Below are positions 1-7,549 of a stretch of DNA of 8,879 bases, in pieces. The translations under genes and the position numbers were made by a program. Numbering within the stretch: position 1 is the stretch's first letter; each line of letters begins with the position of its first letter. Location of the stretch: assembly GCA_900543525.1 (NCBI GenBank), contig UQRS01000086.1, positions 1-8,879 on the forward strand, written 5' to 3'. The stretch is from an uncultured Oscillospiraceae bacterium. Lineage in GTDB: Bacteria > Bacillota > Clostridia > Oscillospirales > Acutalibacteraceae. The notes under the pieces were generated by a model, which worked only from the letters and a program-made list of their open reading frames with translations, was not told the origin of the DNA and did no database searches.

Positions 1-27
1 TTTCCTCCAGATTTTCCGGTTTTTAAC

Positions 28-58
28 TTTTCCACCCTCCCTACGATTACTACCAATA
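28..58 (+). other. oriC: Probable oriC unwinding element: DnaA-box-like site plus DnaA-trio-like triplets
   Basis: The 9-mer at 28-36 (TTTTCCACC) matches the relaxed DnaA-box consensus TTWTNCACA at 8 of 9 positions. After a C-rich spacer (37-40) come the top-strand triplets CTA, CGA, TTA, CTA, CCA, ATA at 41-58. All six end in A and four have a central T. Read on the other strand these resemble 3'-(G/A)AT-5' repeats. In Bacillus subtilis the basal unwinding element between dnaA and dnaN has this order: DnaA box, GC-rich spacer, DnaA-trios, onto which DnaA loads on single-stranded DNA to open the origin. A poorer box-like word lies at 12-20 (TTTTCCGGT). The position just upstream of dnaN supports the call. 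Only one good box is visible because the window starts here. Assignment is inference from motif order and context. Confidence 0.55.
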
Positions 59-160
59 TCTATAATGGTTGGAAGAAAAAATCGCCGAAAATTTTAAAAA
101 TCGGCATAAATCGCATAATCGTATGATCGGCATAATCTATATTAACACAAAGAATACATC
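59..160. other. AT-rich dnaN leader, possible DNA unwinding element and dnaN promoter region
   Basis: This non-coding stretch is visibly richer in A and T than the genes to its right, and it directly follows the DnaA-trio-like triplets. That is where duplex melting would be expected. A perfect TATAAT at 61-66 could be a -10 box, but nothing like TTGACA lies 16-18 bases upstream. CATAAT occurs at 114-119 and again at 131-136, also without good -35 boxes. A 5-bp inverted repeat, GCCGA at 84-88 and TCGGC at 101-105, flanks an A/T-only 12-base loop. I see no open reading frame with coding character here and cannot fix the dnaN transcription start. Confidence 0.35.
100..135 (+). repeat. Three short direct repeats, ATCG(G)CATAA
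   Basis: ATCGGCATAA occurs exactly at 100-109 and 126-135, and a one-base-shorter copy, ATCGCATAA, at 110-118. The two full copies are 26 bases apart. They sit between the probable unwinding element and the dnaN ribosome binding site. Spaced short direct repeats in an origin or leader can be protein-binding sites, but I do not recognise this word as a known operator. Chance similarity in an AT-rich stretch remains possible. Confidence 0.4.
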
Positions 161-180
161 CTTTATGGGAGATGAATTTT

Positions 181-1287
181 ATGAAAATCATACTCGACCG
201 CAAAGCCTTTAACGAAGCGATCACACACGTGGCGCGCGCCGTTTCTACAAAATCGACTATCCCGGCTCTGGAAGGAATCATGATTCTGACGGAGGAGGAG
301 CGTATCAAGCTGGTTTCTTATAATCTTGAAATCGGCATGACCACCACGCTGGACGCCCGCATTATGGAAAGCGGCGAAATCATCATCAACGCTCATCTGC
401 TCTGCGATATTGTACGCCGCCTCCCCGGGGAGGAGATCACGCTTTCCACGGACGATAAAAATATCTGCCATATCGAAAGCGGTTCGGCAAAATTCGATAT
501 CATGGGCATGGACACCGCCGAGTTTCCCGAAATGCCGTCGCTGAACGAAAGCAAGCGGCTTGAGCTTTCGGGGGAGACGCTGAAAAGCATGGTGCGGCAG
601 ACTATCTTTGCCGTGGCGGTCAGCGACGCAAAGCCGGTGCATACCGGAATTCTGTTCGATATGAAGGACGGCATTCTCCGCCTGGTGGCGGTCGACGGCT
701 TCCGCCTCGCTATAAGAGAGGAGAACGTAGCATCGCAGGATACCATCAAATTTATTGCGACCGGCAGCGCGGTCAGCGAAGCGACCAAAATTATCTCGGA
801 TGAGGAAGAGACGGTTGTAATCAACATCGGACGGCGGCACATCAGCTTTGAAATCGGCAACTTTATTCTGATTTCCCGGCTGCTGGACGGTGAATTCATC
901 GATTATGAAAACACGGTGCCGAAGGTTTTTGCTTCGACCGTGCGGGCGGATACCCGCAGCCTGATCGACACGGTGGAGAGAATTTCGCTGGTGATCAACG
1001 ACCGGCTGAAAAGCCCGCTGCGCTGCAATATCCGGGACGATGTGATGGACATCAGCTGCGTGACCTCCATGGGCAAGGCGGAGGATTACTGCGCCATCAA
1101 TCTGGACGGCGCACCGATCGAGATCGGTTTTAATAACAAATATCTGCTTGACGCCCTCCGCGCGGCCGAGACAGACGAGGTTCTGCTGGAATTCAACGGC
1201 TCCTTCGCGCCGATGATTGTAAAGCCGGTGAGCGGCAGCGCTTTCACCTTTATGGTCATGCCGATGAGGTTGAAAAATGAAAATTAA
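181..1287 (+). CDS. dnaN: DNA polymerase III subunit beta (sliding clamp)
   Basis: The product is the ring-shaped processivity clamp of the replisome. A dimer encircles DNA and tethers polymerase III and other partners through a hydrophobic cleft. The 368-residue length fits the family, and three clamp domains can be placed at roughly 1-120, 125-245 and 248-366. Family landmarks are present: VDGFRLA near 171-177 and the C-terminal MVMPMRL near 358-364, both part of the partner-binding cleft, plus RLLDGEFIDY near 233-242. The start at 181 is preferred because GGGAGA at 167-172 gives a good ribosome binding site 8 nt upstream and the protein then begins MKIILDR, as clamps usually do. The in-frame ATG at 172 lies at the end of that site. 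The last residues, KNEN, extend past the usual end and overlap the next gene by 11 nt, implying translational coupling. No key element is missing. Confidence 0.97.
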   Translation: MKIILDRKAFNEAITHVARAVSTKSTIPALEGIMILTEEERIKLVSYNLEIGMTTTLDARIMESGEIIINAHLLCDIVRRLPGEEITLSTDDKNICHIESGSAKFDIMGMDTAEFPEMPSLNESKRLELSGETLKSMVRQTIFAVAVSDAKPVHTGILFDMKDGILRLVAVDGFRLAIREENVASQDTIKFIATGSAVSEATKIISDEEETVVINIGRRHISFEIGNFILISRLLDGEFIDYENTVPKVFASTVRADTRSLIDTVERISLVINDRLKSPLRCNIRDDVMDISCVTSMGKAEDYCAINLDGAPIEIGFNNKYLLDALRAAETDEVLLEFNGSFAPMIVKPVSGSAFTFMVMPMRLKNEN

Positions 1288-1489
1288 GGAAGTCTCTATT
1301 CAGTCGGAATTTATCCGGCTGGATGACCTGCTGAAATTTGAGGGGGTCGTCTCTACCGGGGGACACGCCAAGTTTGTCATTCAGGGCGGCGAGGTTCTGG
1401 TAAACGGAGAGGTCTGCCTTCAGCGCGGGAAAAAGCTGCGGCCGGGGGATAAAATTGAATATGACGGCGCCGCTTTTCAGATTGTGTAA
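1277..1489 (+). CDS. yaaA: S4 domain-containing protein YaaA
   Basis: This is a 70-residue protein made almost wholly of one S4 RNA-binding domain. Family features visible are the opening IRLDDLLKFEGVVSTGG (about 13-29), the central IQGGEVLVNGE (about 36-46), and the RGKKLRPGDKIEY strand-turn (about 50-62). Small S4 proteins of this type lie between dnaN and recF in Firmicutes; the B. subtilis homologue is ribosome-associated and linked to large-subunit maturation, so an RNA or ribosome role is expected rather than a replication role. The ATG overlaps the dnaN end by 11 nt, with GAGG at 1266-1269 as a ribosome binding site 7 nt upstream. Length and position match the family well. Confidence 0.9.
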   Translation: MKIKEVSIQSEFIRLDDLLKFEGVVSTGGHAKFVIQGGEVLVNGEVCLQRGKKLRPGDKIEYDGAAFQIV

Positions 1490-1492
1490 AAT

Positions 1493-2590
1493 ATGCATGT
1501 TATAAATTTATCCTGCGAAGGATTTCGAAATCTTGCGCCATGTGAGATAGAGGCTGACCCCGGCGTAAATATCATTTACGGCGACAATGCGCAGGGCAAA
1601 ACCAATCTGGTGGAGTCAATATGGCTTTTCACGGGCGGAAAGAGCTTTCGCGGGTCGAAGGATAACGAGCTTCCCGCCTTTGGAAAAGATAGGGCAAAAA
1701 TCGGTTTGCGCTTTTTCGGGGAAGAACGGGAGCAGACGGCGGAAATTCTGATCGGTCAGAAGCGGGAATTTACTCTGAACAAAATTCCGGGAAAGCAGGC
1801 CGGCGATATGGCCGGCGCTTTCCATGCGGTTGTATTTTCTCCGCTGCATTTGAAGCTCGTGGAAAACGGGCCGGAAATACGGCGAAAATTTATGGATGCC
1901 GCAATCAGTCAGATTTATCCGAAATATATGGATTTGCAGCGACGGTACTACCGCGCGGTGCAGCAGCGCAACAGCGCGCTGCGGGACATTCGCTTTCATC
2001 CGGAAATTTTCGATCTTATCTCGATTTTTGAAAATTCGATTGCCGGGCTCGGCGGCAGGATTATCCGCTATCGGCTGCGATACCTGCACGCGCTTTGCAA
2101 ATACGCGCCGGAGATTTATGCCGGCATCGCGGGCGGAAGGGAAAGCCTGCAGGTTTCTTATCAATCAAAGGCGGACATTTGTACCGAGAATGAGCGGCAG
2201 AACGCCGCCGCATTGCTCGAGGCGCTCTCCGCCTCGAGAGAGGGCGACATGCAGACCGGCGCAACCTCGGTCGGGCCGCATCGGGACGATATGGAAATTT
2301 TTATAAGCGATCGTCCGGTGCGCGCTTTCGGTTCGCAGGGACAAAAGCGCTCGGCAGTACTCTCCCTAAAGCTTGCCGAGGCGGAGGTTTTGCGCGAAAC
2401 GACGGGAGAACAGCCGGTAGCCCTCCTCGACGATGTGATGAGCGAGCTGGATCTCTCCCGGCAGGAATATATTCTCAATCACATCGGCGGGTGGCAGGTT
2501 TTTATCACCTGCTGCGATCCGGGACAGACAAAGGCACTTACAAGGGGTAAAATTTTCCATATGGAAAACGGCCATATTACGCAGCAGTGA
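1493..2590 (+). CDS. recF: DNA replication and repair protein RecF
   Basis: RecF is an SMC/Rad50-like ATPase that works with RecO and RecR to load RecA at gapped DNA and stalled forks. The 365 residues match the family. The Walker A motif is GDNAQGKT (30-37), GPHRDD (261-266) is the RecF-typical loop, SQGQKR (281-286) is the ABC signature and VALLDDVMSELD (309-320) holds Walker B and the D-loop. The region between (about 100-250) is the lobe II insertion, without a long coiled coil, as expected for RecF. The ATG lies 3 nt after the yaaA stop and there is no clear ribosome binding site in front of it, so translation is probably coupled to yaaA. All ATPase motifs are intact. Confidence 0.96.
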   Translation: MHVINLSCEGFRNLAPCEIEADPGVNIIYGDNAQGKTNLVESIWLFTGGKSFRGSKDNELPAFGKDRAKIGLRFFGEEREQTAEILIGQKREFTLNKIPGKQAGDMAGAFHAVVFSPLHLKLVENGPEIRRKFMDAAISQIYPKYMDLQRRYYRAVQQRNSALRDIRFHPEIFDLISIFENSIAGLGGRIIRYRLRYLHALCKYAPEIYAGIAGGRESLQVSYQSKADICTENERQNAAALLEALSASREGDMQTGATSVGPHRDDMEIFISDRPVRAFGSQGQKRSAVLSLKLAEAEVLRETTGEQPVALLDDVMSELDLSRQEYILNHIGGWQVFITCCDPGQTKALTRGKIFHMENGHITQQ

Positions 2591-2608
2591 AAAAGCTTCC
2601 GCTTTTTT
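2590..2608 (+). terminator. Weak hairpin between recF and remB, possible partial terminator
   Basis: AAAAAGC (2590-2596) and GCTTTTT (2601-2607) can pair around a TTCC loop, and one further T follows. The stem has only two G-C pairs, so as an intrinsic terminator it would be weak. It overlaps the last base of the recF stop codon and lies just before the remB ribosome binding site. It could reduce read-through or protect an RNA end, or have no effect; the flanking genes otherwise look like one transcription unit. Confidence 0.3.
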
Positions 2609-2628
2609 AAGGAGAGATTTTTGATTTT

Positions 2629-2883
2629 ATGTATATACATCTCGGCGCGGACACGATTGTTTTAAAACGGGATATTCTCGGCATTTTTGACCTGGATACC
2701 GCGACGGTGTCAAGGCACACGCGAAAATATTTAGCCGAGGCCGAAAAGCAGGGCGATGTTGTAAACGTTACATACGAGCTGCCAAAATCCTTTATCGTAT
2801 GTAGGGACGAAACGCGACCCAGCGGCCGACGGGTTTATATCTCACAATTGGCCAGTACAACTCTGCGTACAAGGGCGATGTAG
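2629..2883 (+). CDS. remB: Extracellular matrix regulator RemB-like protein (DUF370 family)
   Basis: The 84-residue product matches the RemA/RemB (DUF370) family. It starts MYIHLG, continues with [15 protein letters not shown] (about 14-28), has ELPKSFIVC (about 50-58) and ends in a [14 protein letters not shown] segment (about 69-82). RemA is a DNA-binding activator of biofilm matrix genes in B. subtilis, and remB lies between recF and gyrB there, as here. The DNA targets of RemB are less well defined, so a regulatory role is family inference. The ribosome binding site GGAGAG at 2611-2616 is strong but 12 nt from the ATG, a little far. The stop is 17 nt before gyrB, supporting co-transcription with the gyrase genes. 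Confidence 0.88.
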   Translation: MYIHLGADTIVLKRDILGIFDLDTATVSRHTRKYLAEAEKQGDVVNVTYELPKSFIVCRDETRPSGRRVYISQLASTTLRTRAM

Positions 2884-2900
2884 AACGGGAGGATAAAACA

Positions 2901-4847
2901 TTGGAGAATAAAGAAGAAAACATATCCACTCAGGTAACCGAAAGCTATGATGAAAATTCCATACAGGTGCTTGAGGGACTGGAGGCTGTTAAAAAACGGC
3001 CGGGTATGTACATCGGTTCGACCGGCGAACGCGGTCTTCATCACCTTGTGTATGAGATTGTCGACAACGCGATTGACGAGACGCTGGCCGGCTATTGCGA
3101 CACCATTCAGGTAGAGATTCTGGAAGGGGACGTGATCCGGGTAACCGATAACGGACGCGGCATCCCGGTCGGAATTCATCCGAAGATGGGCATTCCGACC
3201 GTCTCGGTTGTATTTACGGTTCTGCATGCCGGCGGTAAATTCGGCGGCAGCGGGTATAAGGTTTCCGGCGGACTGCACGGCGTGGGCGCTTCGGTCGTGA
3301 ACGCGCTTTCCACCTGGCTGGAGGTGGAGGTGCGCGACGGCAAGCATCGTTATGCCCAGCGGTATGAGACCGGCACGCCCGTTGACGAGCTGCACATTGT
3401 CGGCGATACGGATATTACCGGAACGGTCGTTACCTTCAAGCCCGATCCGAATATCTTCACCGATACGACGGTTTTTGATTATGATACATTGCTGACCCGC
3501 CTGCGGGAGCAGGCCTTTCTCAACGCGGGGGTCAAAATTATTCTTTCCGATTCCCGTTCGACCGAGCCGGAGCAGAGGAGCGACACCCTCCATTATGAGG
3601 GTGGTATTCGTTCTTATGTGGAATTTATCATGTCCCACTCCAAACGCACCCCGCTGCATGATACGCCGATTTACCTTTCAGTCAGCGGAGAAAAGCACTC
3701 GGCTGAGATTGCGCTTTTGTTCAACGACGGCTATGATACCAAAATTATCAGCTTTGCAAACAATATTCATACGGTCGACGGCGGTACGCATGAGTCGGCC
3801 TTCAAAACCGCGCTGACCCGCACGATCAACAACTATGGCCGGCGGTTCAAGATGCTCAAGGACAACGATCCGAATTTGAAGGGCGAGGATATTCAGGAGG
3901 GGCTGGTGGCCGTCATCAGCGTCAAACTGCAGGACGCCCAGTTTGAAGGACAGACCAAGTCGAAGCTCGGCAACACCTCCATGGGTACGGTGGTAAATAA
4001 CCTCGTCAACCAGCAGCTCAGCGATTATCTGGAGAAAAATCCGGCCGTCGCCAAGGTCATTCTGGAAAAATCCATGGCGGCCTCCAACGCGAGAGAGGCG
4101 GCGCAGAAAGCCCGCGATCTCCAGCGCAGTAAGTCGGGAATGTCCCGGGTGCGCATGCCGGAGAAGCTGGCCGACTGCATCTCCAACGACCCGTCCAAGA
4201 CCGAGATTTATATCGTCGAGGGAGATAGCGCCGGCGGCTCGGCCGTCAAGGGACGCGACCGCAATTATCAGGCGATTCTCCCCCTCTGGGGCAAGATGCT
4301 GAACGTGGAAAAGGCGCGGATCGACAAGGTGTACGGCAACGATAAGCTGACGCCGGTTGTTATCGCACTCGGTACAGGAATCGGCGACGATTTTGATATT
4401 ACCAAGCTACGGTATAATAAGGTCGTCGTCATGGCCGATGCGGATGTCGACGGTTCGCATATCCGGACACTGCTGCTGACCTTCTTCTTCCGGTATATGC
4501 CCCAGCTGATTGAGGAGGGGCATATTTTCCTGGCGCAGCCGCCGCTTTTCAGGATCAGCAAGGGAAAGAAGCATTTCTACGCCTTCTCGGATGGGGAGCG
4601 GGACAAGTATATCGCCGAGTTTGACGGAAACTGCGACGTCCAGCGGTACAAGGGTCTTGGTGAGATGGACGCCGAGCAGCTTTGGGAGACGACGATGGAT
4701 CCCGAGTTCCGCACCATGCTGAAGGTAACCATGGCCGACGCCGAAAAGGCGAGCGACGTTTTTTCCCGCCTGATGGGAGACGAGGTAGAGCCTCGCCGTA
4801 AATTTATTGAAGAAAATGCGGTTTATGCCGAAAATCTGGATATATAA
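2901..4847 (+). CDS. gyrB: DNA gyrase subunit B (ATPase and TOPRIM subunit)
   Basis: GyrB hydrolyses ATP to drive strand passage and carries the TOPRIM metal site of the A2B2 gyrase that introduces negative supercoils. The 648-residue protein is the short form without the gammaproteobacterial insertion. In the GHKL ATPase domain, EIVDNAIDE (52-60) holds the catalytic Glu52 and Asn56, VTDNGRGIP (81-89) holds Asp83, and [15 protein letters not shown] (123-137) forms the ATP lid. The transducer follows, with QTKSKLGN near 351-358. The TOPRIM domain shows EGDSAGGSA (440-448) and DADVDGSH (513-520), and the tail has [10 protein letters not shown] (581-590). The coumarin-contacting Arg equivalent to E. 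coli Arg136 is kept (Arg145). The position of E. coli Lys447 is Trp463, within [13 protein letters not shown]. The start is TTG, with GGGAGG at 2887-2892 8 nt upstream. gyrA follows after 15 nt. Confidence 0.97.
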   Translation: MENKEENISTQVTESYDENSIQVLEGLEAVKKRPGMYIGSTGERGLHHLVYEIVDNAIDETLAGYCDTIQVEILEGDVIRVTDNGRGIPVGIHPKMGIPTVSVVFTVLHAGGKFGGSGYKVSGGLHGVGASVVNALSTWLEVEVRDGKHRYAQRYETGTPVDELHIVGDTDITGTVVTFKPDPNIFTDTTVFDYDTLLTRLREQAFLNAGVKIILSDSRSTEPEQRSDTLHYEGGIRSYVEFIMSHSKRTPLHDTPIYLSVSGEKHSAEIALLFNDGYDTKIISFANNIHTVDGGTHESAFKTALTRTINNYGRRFKMLKDNDPNLKGEDIQEGLVAVISVKLQDAQFEGQTKSKLGNTSMGTVVNNLVNQQLSDYLEKNPAVAKVILEKSMAASNAREAAQKARDLQRSKSGMSRVRMPEKLADCISNDPSKTEIYIVEGDSAGGSAVKGRDRNYQAILPLWGKMLNVEKARIDKVYGNDKLTPVVIALGTGIGDDFDITKLRYNKVVVMADADVDGSHIRTLLLTFFFRYMPQLIEEGHIFLAQPPLFRISKGKKHFYAFSDGERDKYIAEFDGNCDVQRYKGLGEMDAEQLWETTMDPEFRTMLKVTMADAEKASDVFSRLMGDEVEPRRKFIEENAVYAENLDI

Positions 4848-4862
4848 GTGAGGTGAGACGCA

Positions 4863-7409
4863 GTGAGTGAAGAAAGCAAATGGAATGACGAAGAACAAAA
4901 AATCATCCCGGTAGAAATTGTGGATGAGGTGGAGGAAAGCTTCCTCCAATACTCCATGTCGGTTATTGTCAGTCGTGCGCTGCCCGATGTGCGCGACGGC
5001 CTGAAGCCGGTGCACAGAAGAATCCTTTACACCATGTATGAAAACGGACTCTCCCCGGACAAGGCTTACCGCAAGTGCGCCGACACGGTCGGTTCGGTGC
5101 TGGGTCGGTATCACCCTCACGGCGACGCCAGCGTCTATGACGCGCTGGTGCGTATGGCGCAGGATTTCTCCCTGAGATATATGCTGGTTGACGGGCACGG
5201 AAACTTCGGTTCAATCGACGGATATCCGGCCGCCGCCTACCGGTATACCGAGGCGCGGATGAGCAAAATTTCGACCCACATGCTTGACGATATTGACAAG
5301 GATACGGTCGATTTTACCACCAACTATGACGACCGGCTGAAGGAGCCGACCGTTCTTCCGGCGCGTTTTCCGCAGCTGCTGGTCAACGGATCGCAGGGTA
5401 TTGCGGTCGGTATGGCGACCAACATTCCTCCCCACAATCTGGGAGAGGTGATCGACGGCATGTGCTGCCTGATCGACAATCCGGATGCCGAGCTTTCCGA
5501 CATCTGCCAGTATATCAAGGGGCCGGATTTTCCGACCGGGGCTTTAATTATGGGGCACGCGGGTATCCGCGCCGCCTATGCCACCGGACGGGGAAAGATC
5601 ACCCTGCGCGCCCGAACCGAGATTGAAGAGGGCCGCAACGGTCGGTATCAGATCATCGTTTCGGAAATTCCCTACATGGTCAACAAGCAGATGCTGGTCA
5701 AGTCCATTAACGACATGATCAACGAAAAGCGGATCGACGGCCTTGACGACATCGTTGACTACTCCAACCGGGAGGGAATCCGCATTGTCATTGATGTAAA
5801 GGCCAATGCCAATCCGCAGGTGGTACTCAACCACCTCTTCACCTACACCCAGCTGCAAACCACCTTCGGCGTGATTATGCTGGCGCTGGTCGACGGCCAG
5901 CCCAAAATTCTCACTTTGAAGGAGATGCTGCAGAACTACATCGACTATCAGTGTGAGATTATCGGCCGCCGTACTCGCTTTGAGCTGAAAAAAGCGCAGG
6001 AGCGTGCGCATATTCTCGAAGGACTCAAAATCGCGCTGGATTATATTGACGAGGTTATTGCAATTCTACGCGCTTCCAAATCCATTCCGGAAGGTAAGCA
6101 GAACCTGATGAATCGCTTTACGCTGGATGATGTGCAAGCAACCGCCATCGTACAGATGCCGCTCGGTCGGCTGACCGGCCTCGAGCGCAGCAAGATTGAA
6201 GAGGAGCTGGCCTCTCTGCTCGAGAAAATCAAGGATTTGCAGGATATTCTTGCGAACCACTCCCGCGTGCTGGAGATTGTCAAGACCGAGGCGCTCAACC
6301 TCCGTGATAAATTCGCCGACGAGCGGCGGACCGAGATTACGGCGGTTTCGGGCGAGGTGGATATTGAAGATCTCATCCCGATGGAGGAGTGCGTCATCAC
6401 CCGGTCGGAGCAGGGCTATATCAAGCGGCTGCCGTCCGAAACCTATGCCACGCAGCACCGCGGCGGCAGGGGAATCATGGGCATGGCGACGAGGGAGGAT
6501 GACGACGTCGAATCGATGTTTGTCTGCTGCTCTCACGATTATGTTATGATGTTCAGTAATCAGGGTCGGGTGTATAAGCTGAAGGCTTATGAAATTCCCG
6601 AAGGCGGCCGTACCGCCAAAGGAATGAATCTGATCAATATTCTGCCTTTGCAGCCGGATGAGAAAATCACCATCATGCTGCCGCTCAGTGAATTTGATGA
6701 GGATCGGTATGTCTGCATGGTCACGGCCAAGGGTATTATCAAGCGGACCACGCTCGGCATGTTCCAGAATGTGCGCAAGAGCGGCGTGATCGCTATCGTG
6801 CTGGAGGAAGGGGACGAGCTGCGGTTTGTTCAGCTTTCCGACGGCGAGCAGGAGATTCTGGTAGCCACCAAAAAGGGTATGGCTATCCGCTTCCCCGAAA
6901 GCGACGCGCGTGCGATGGGTCGTGTGACCCGTGGCGTGCGGGCCATCCACCTGAAGGAGGGTGACGAGGTTATCGGCATGACCGTATTTACCGGGAATCC
7001 GAAGCTTCTCACCGTGACAGAGACCGGGTATGGCCGTCTCAGCCTGGCGGAGGATTATCGAATCCAGTCCCGTGGCGGCAAGGGAATCATCAACTACCGC
7101 ACCGCAAGCTACGGCGACGTTGCCGCGATGTGCGTGGTGGAGGAAAATGAGGATATCATCCTGATCTCCTCCGACGGGATCATCATCCGGATTCCGATTG
7201 CGGAGATCAGCACCTTCTCCCGCCCGGCCAAGGGAGTGCGGGTCATGCGCGTTGCCGACGGCGAGCGGATTCTGACCATTGCCCGCGCCGCCCACAGCGA
7301 GAATGAGGCCTCTCTGCCCGAGGCGCCGGAGGCCGACGCGGCGACTGTTTCGGCTGAGGAGCAGGAGCCGGAGGAAGAAGCTTCCATCCCGGAGGATGAG
7401 GAAGAATAA
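4863..7409 (+). CDS. gyrA: DNA gyrase subunit A (cleavage and wrapping subunit)
   Basis: GyrA makes the transient double-strand break and wraps DNA. The 848-residue protein has a winged-helix, tower and coiled-coil breakage-reunion part (to about 500), then a six-bladed beta-pinwheel C-terminal domain (about 505-810). The catalytic tyrosine is Tyr128 in RYTEARM. The quinolone region reads HPHGDASVYDALVRMAQ (84-100), with Ala89 where E. coli has Ser83 and Asp93 where it has Asp87. The GyrA box is QHRGGRG (531-537), marking a true gyrase rather than ParC; a second box-like QSRGGKG lies at 735-741. Residues 811-848 are an acidic tail with 16 Asp/Glu and no Lys or Arg. Translation starts at GTG, with GAGGTGA at 4850-4856 6 nt upstream. 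gyrA ends the rightward run. Confidence 0.97.
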   Translation: MSEESKWNDEEQKIIPVEIVDEVEESFLQYSMSVIVSRALPDVRDGLKPVHRRILYTMYENGLSPDKAYRKCADTVGSVLGRYHPHGDASVYDALVRMAQDFSLRYMLVDGHGNFGSIDGYPAAAYRYTEARMSKISTHMLDDIDKDTVDFTTNYDDRLKEPTVLPARFPQLLVNGSQGIAVGMATNIPPHNLGEVIDGMCCLIDNPDAELSDICQYIKGPDFPTGALIMGHAGIRAAYATGRGKITLRARTEIEEGRNGRYQIIVSEIPYMVNKQMLVKSINDMINEKRIDGLDDIVDYSNREGIRIVIDVKANANPQVVLNHLFTYTQLQTTFGVIMLALVDGQPKILTLKEMLQNYIDYQCEIIGRRTRFELKKAQERAHILEGLKIALDYIDEVIAILRASKSIPEGKQNLMNRFTLDDVQATAIVQMPLGRLTGLERSKIEEELASLLEKIKDLQDILANHSRVLEIVKTEALNLRDKFADERRTEITAVSGEVDIEDLIPMEECVITRSEQGYIKRLPSETYATQHRGGRGIMGMATREDDDVESMFVCCSHDYVMMFSNQGRVYKLKAYEIPEGGRTAKGMNLINILPLQPDEKITIMLPLSEFDEDRYVCMVTAKGIIKRTTLGMFQNVRKSGVIAIVLEEGDELRFVQLSDGEQEILVATKKGMAIRFPESDARAMGRVTRGVRAIHLKEGDEVIGMTVFTGNPKLLTVTETGYGRLSLAEDYRIQSRGGKGIINYRTASYGDVAAMCVVEENEDIILISSDGIIIRIPIAEISTFSRPAKGVRVMRVADGERILTIARAAHSENEASLPEAPEADAATVSAEEQEPEEEASIPEDEEE

Positions 7410-7438
7410 ACCTTAAAAAAGCGATATAAAAACAAAAT

Positions 7439-7475
7439 AAAAAAACGGAAGGAAAATTTTCCTTCCGTTTTTTTT
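7439..7475. terminator. Bidirectional intrinsic terminator between gyrA and the convergent GNAT gene
   Basis: Bases 7439-7474 form a perfect 36-bp palindrome. An A-run is followed by CGGAAGGAA, a central AATT and TTCCTTCCG, then eight T (7468-7475). In RNA this gives a stem of at least 9 bp with a tetraloop and a U-tract. On the opposite strand the A-run becomes a seven-U tract, so the same element can end both the rightward gyrase transcript, 30 nt after the gyrA stop, and the leftward acetyltransferase transcript, about 75 nt after its stop. The spacer 7476-7549 holds a TATAAT at 7524-7529 without a partner -35 box and no gene. Confidence 0.93.
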
Positions 7476-7549
7476 CGTACAAGGCAAAGGCTTCAAAGTT
7501 TCTGCCGCACATTATCAATTTGTTATAATGTTTTAACTTTAGCAGAGCG

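Noticed and set aside
84..105. Inverted repeat GCCGA/TCGGC as a terminator
   Set aside because: The stem is only 5 bp with a 12-base A/T loop, and the plus strand has no T-run after it. A T-run follows on the minus strand, but no leftward gene is there to terminate.
172..180. Upstream in-frame ATG giving a three-residue longer DnaN
   Set aside because: It lies at the end of the GGGAGA ribosome binding site and has no site of its own; the start at 181 gives the usual clamp N-terminus.
222..236. CACGTG core near the start of dnaN as a second parS site
   Set aside because: Only the core matches; the flanking bases differ at most parS positions and it lies in coding sequence.
3001..3400. Possible loss of the coumarin-contacting arginine in GyrB
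   Set aside because: Aligning VRDGK with E. coli QREGK shows the arginine is retained as Arg145.
2835..3659. Minus-strand open frame over the start of gyrB
   Set aside because: It is antisense to conserved GyrB ATPase motifs and shows no family features.
6066..7295. Long open frame on the minus strand inside gyrA (409 codons)
   Set aside because: It is antisense to a fully conserved gyrA, with His/Asp-rich composition and no recognisable domain; it is a shadow of high-GC codon usage.
7524..7529. TATAAT in the gyrA-GNAT spacer as a promoter
   Set aside because: No acceptable -35 box at 16-18 nt, and a rightward promoter here would run antisense into the GNAT gene.
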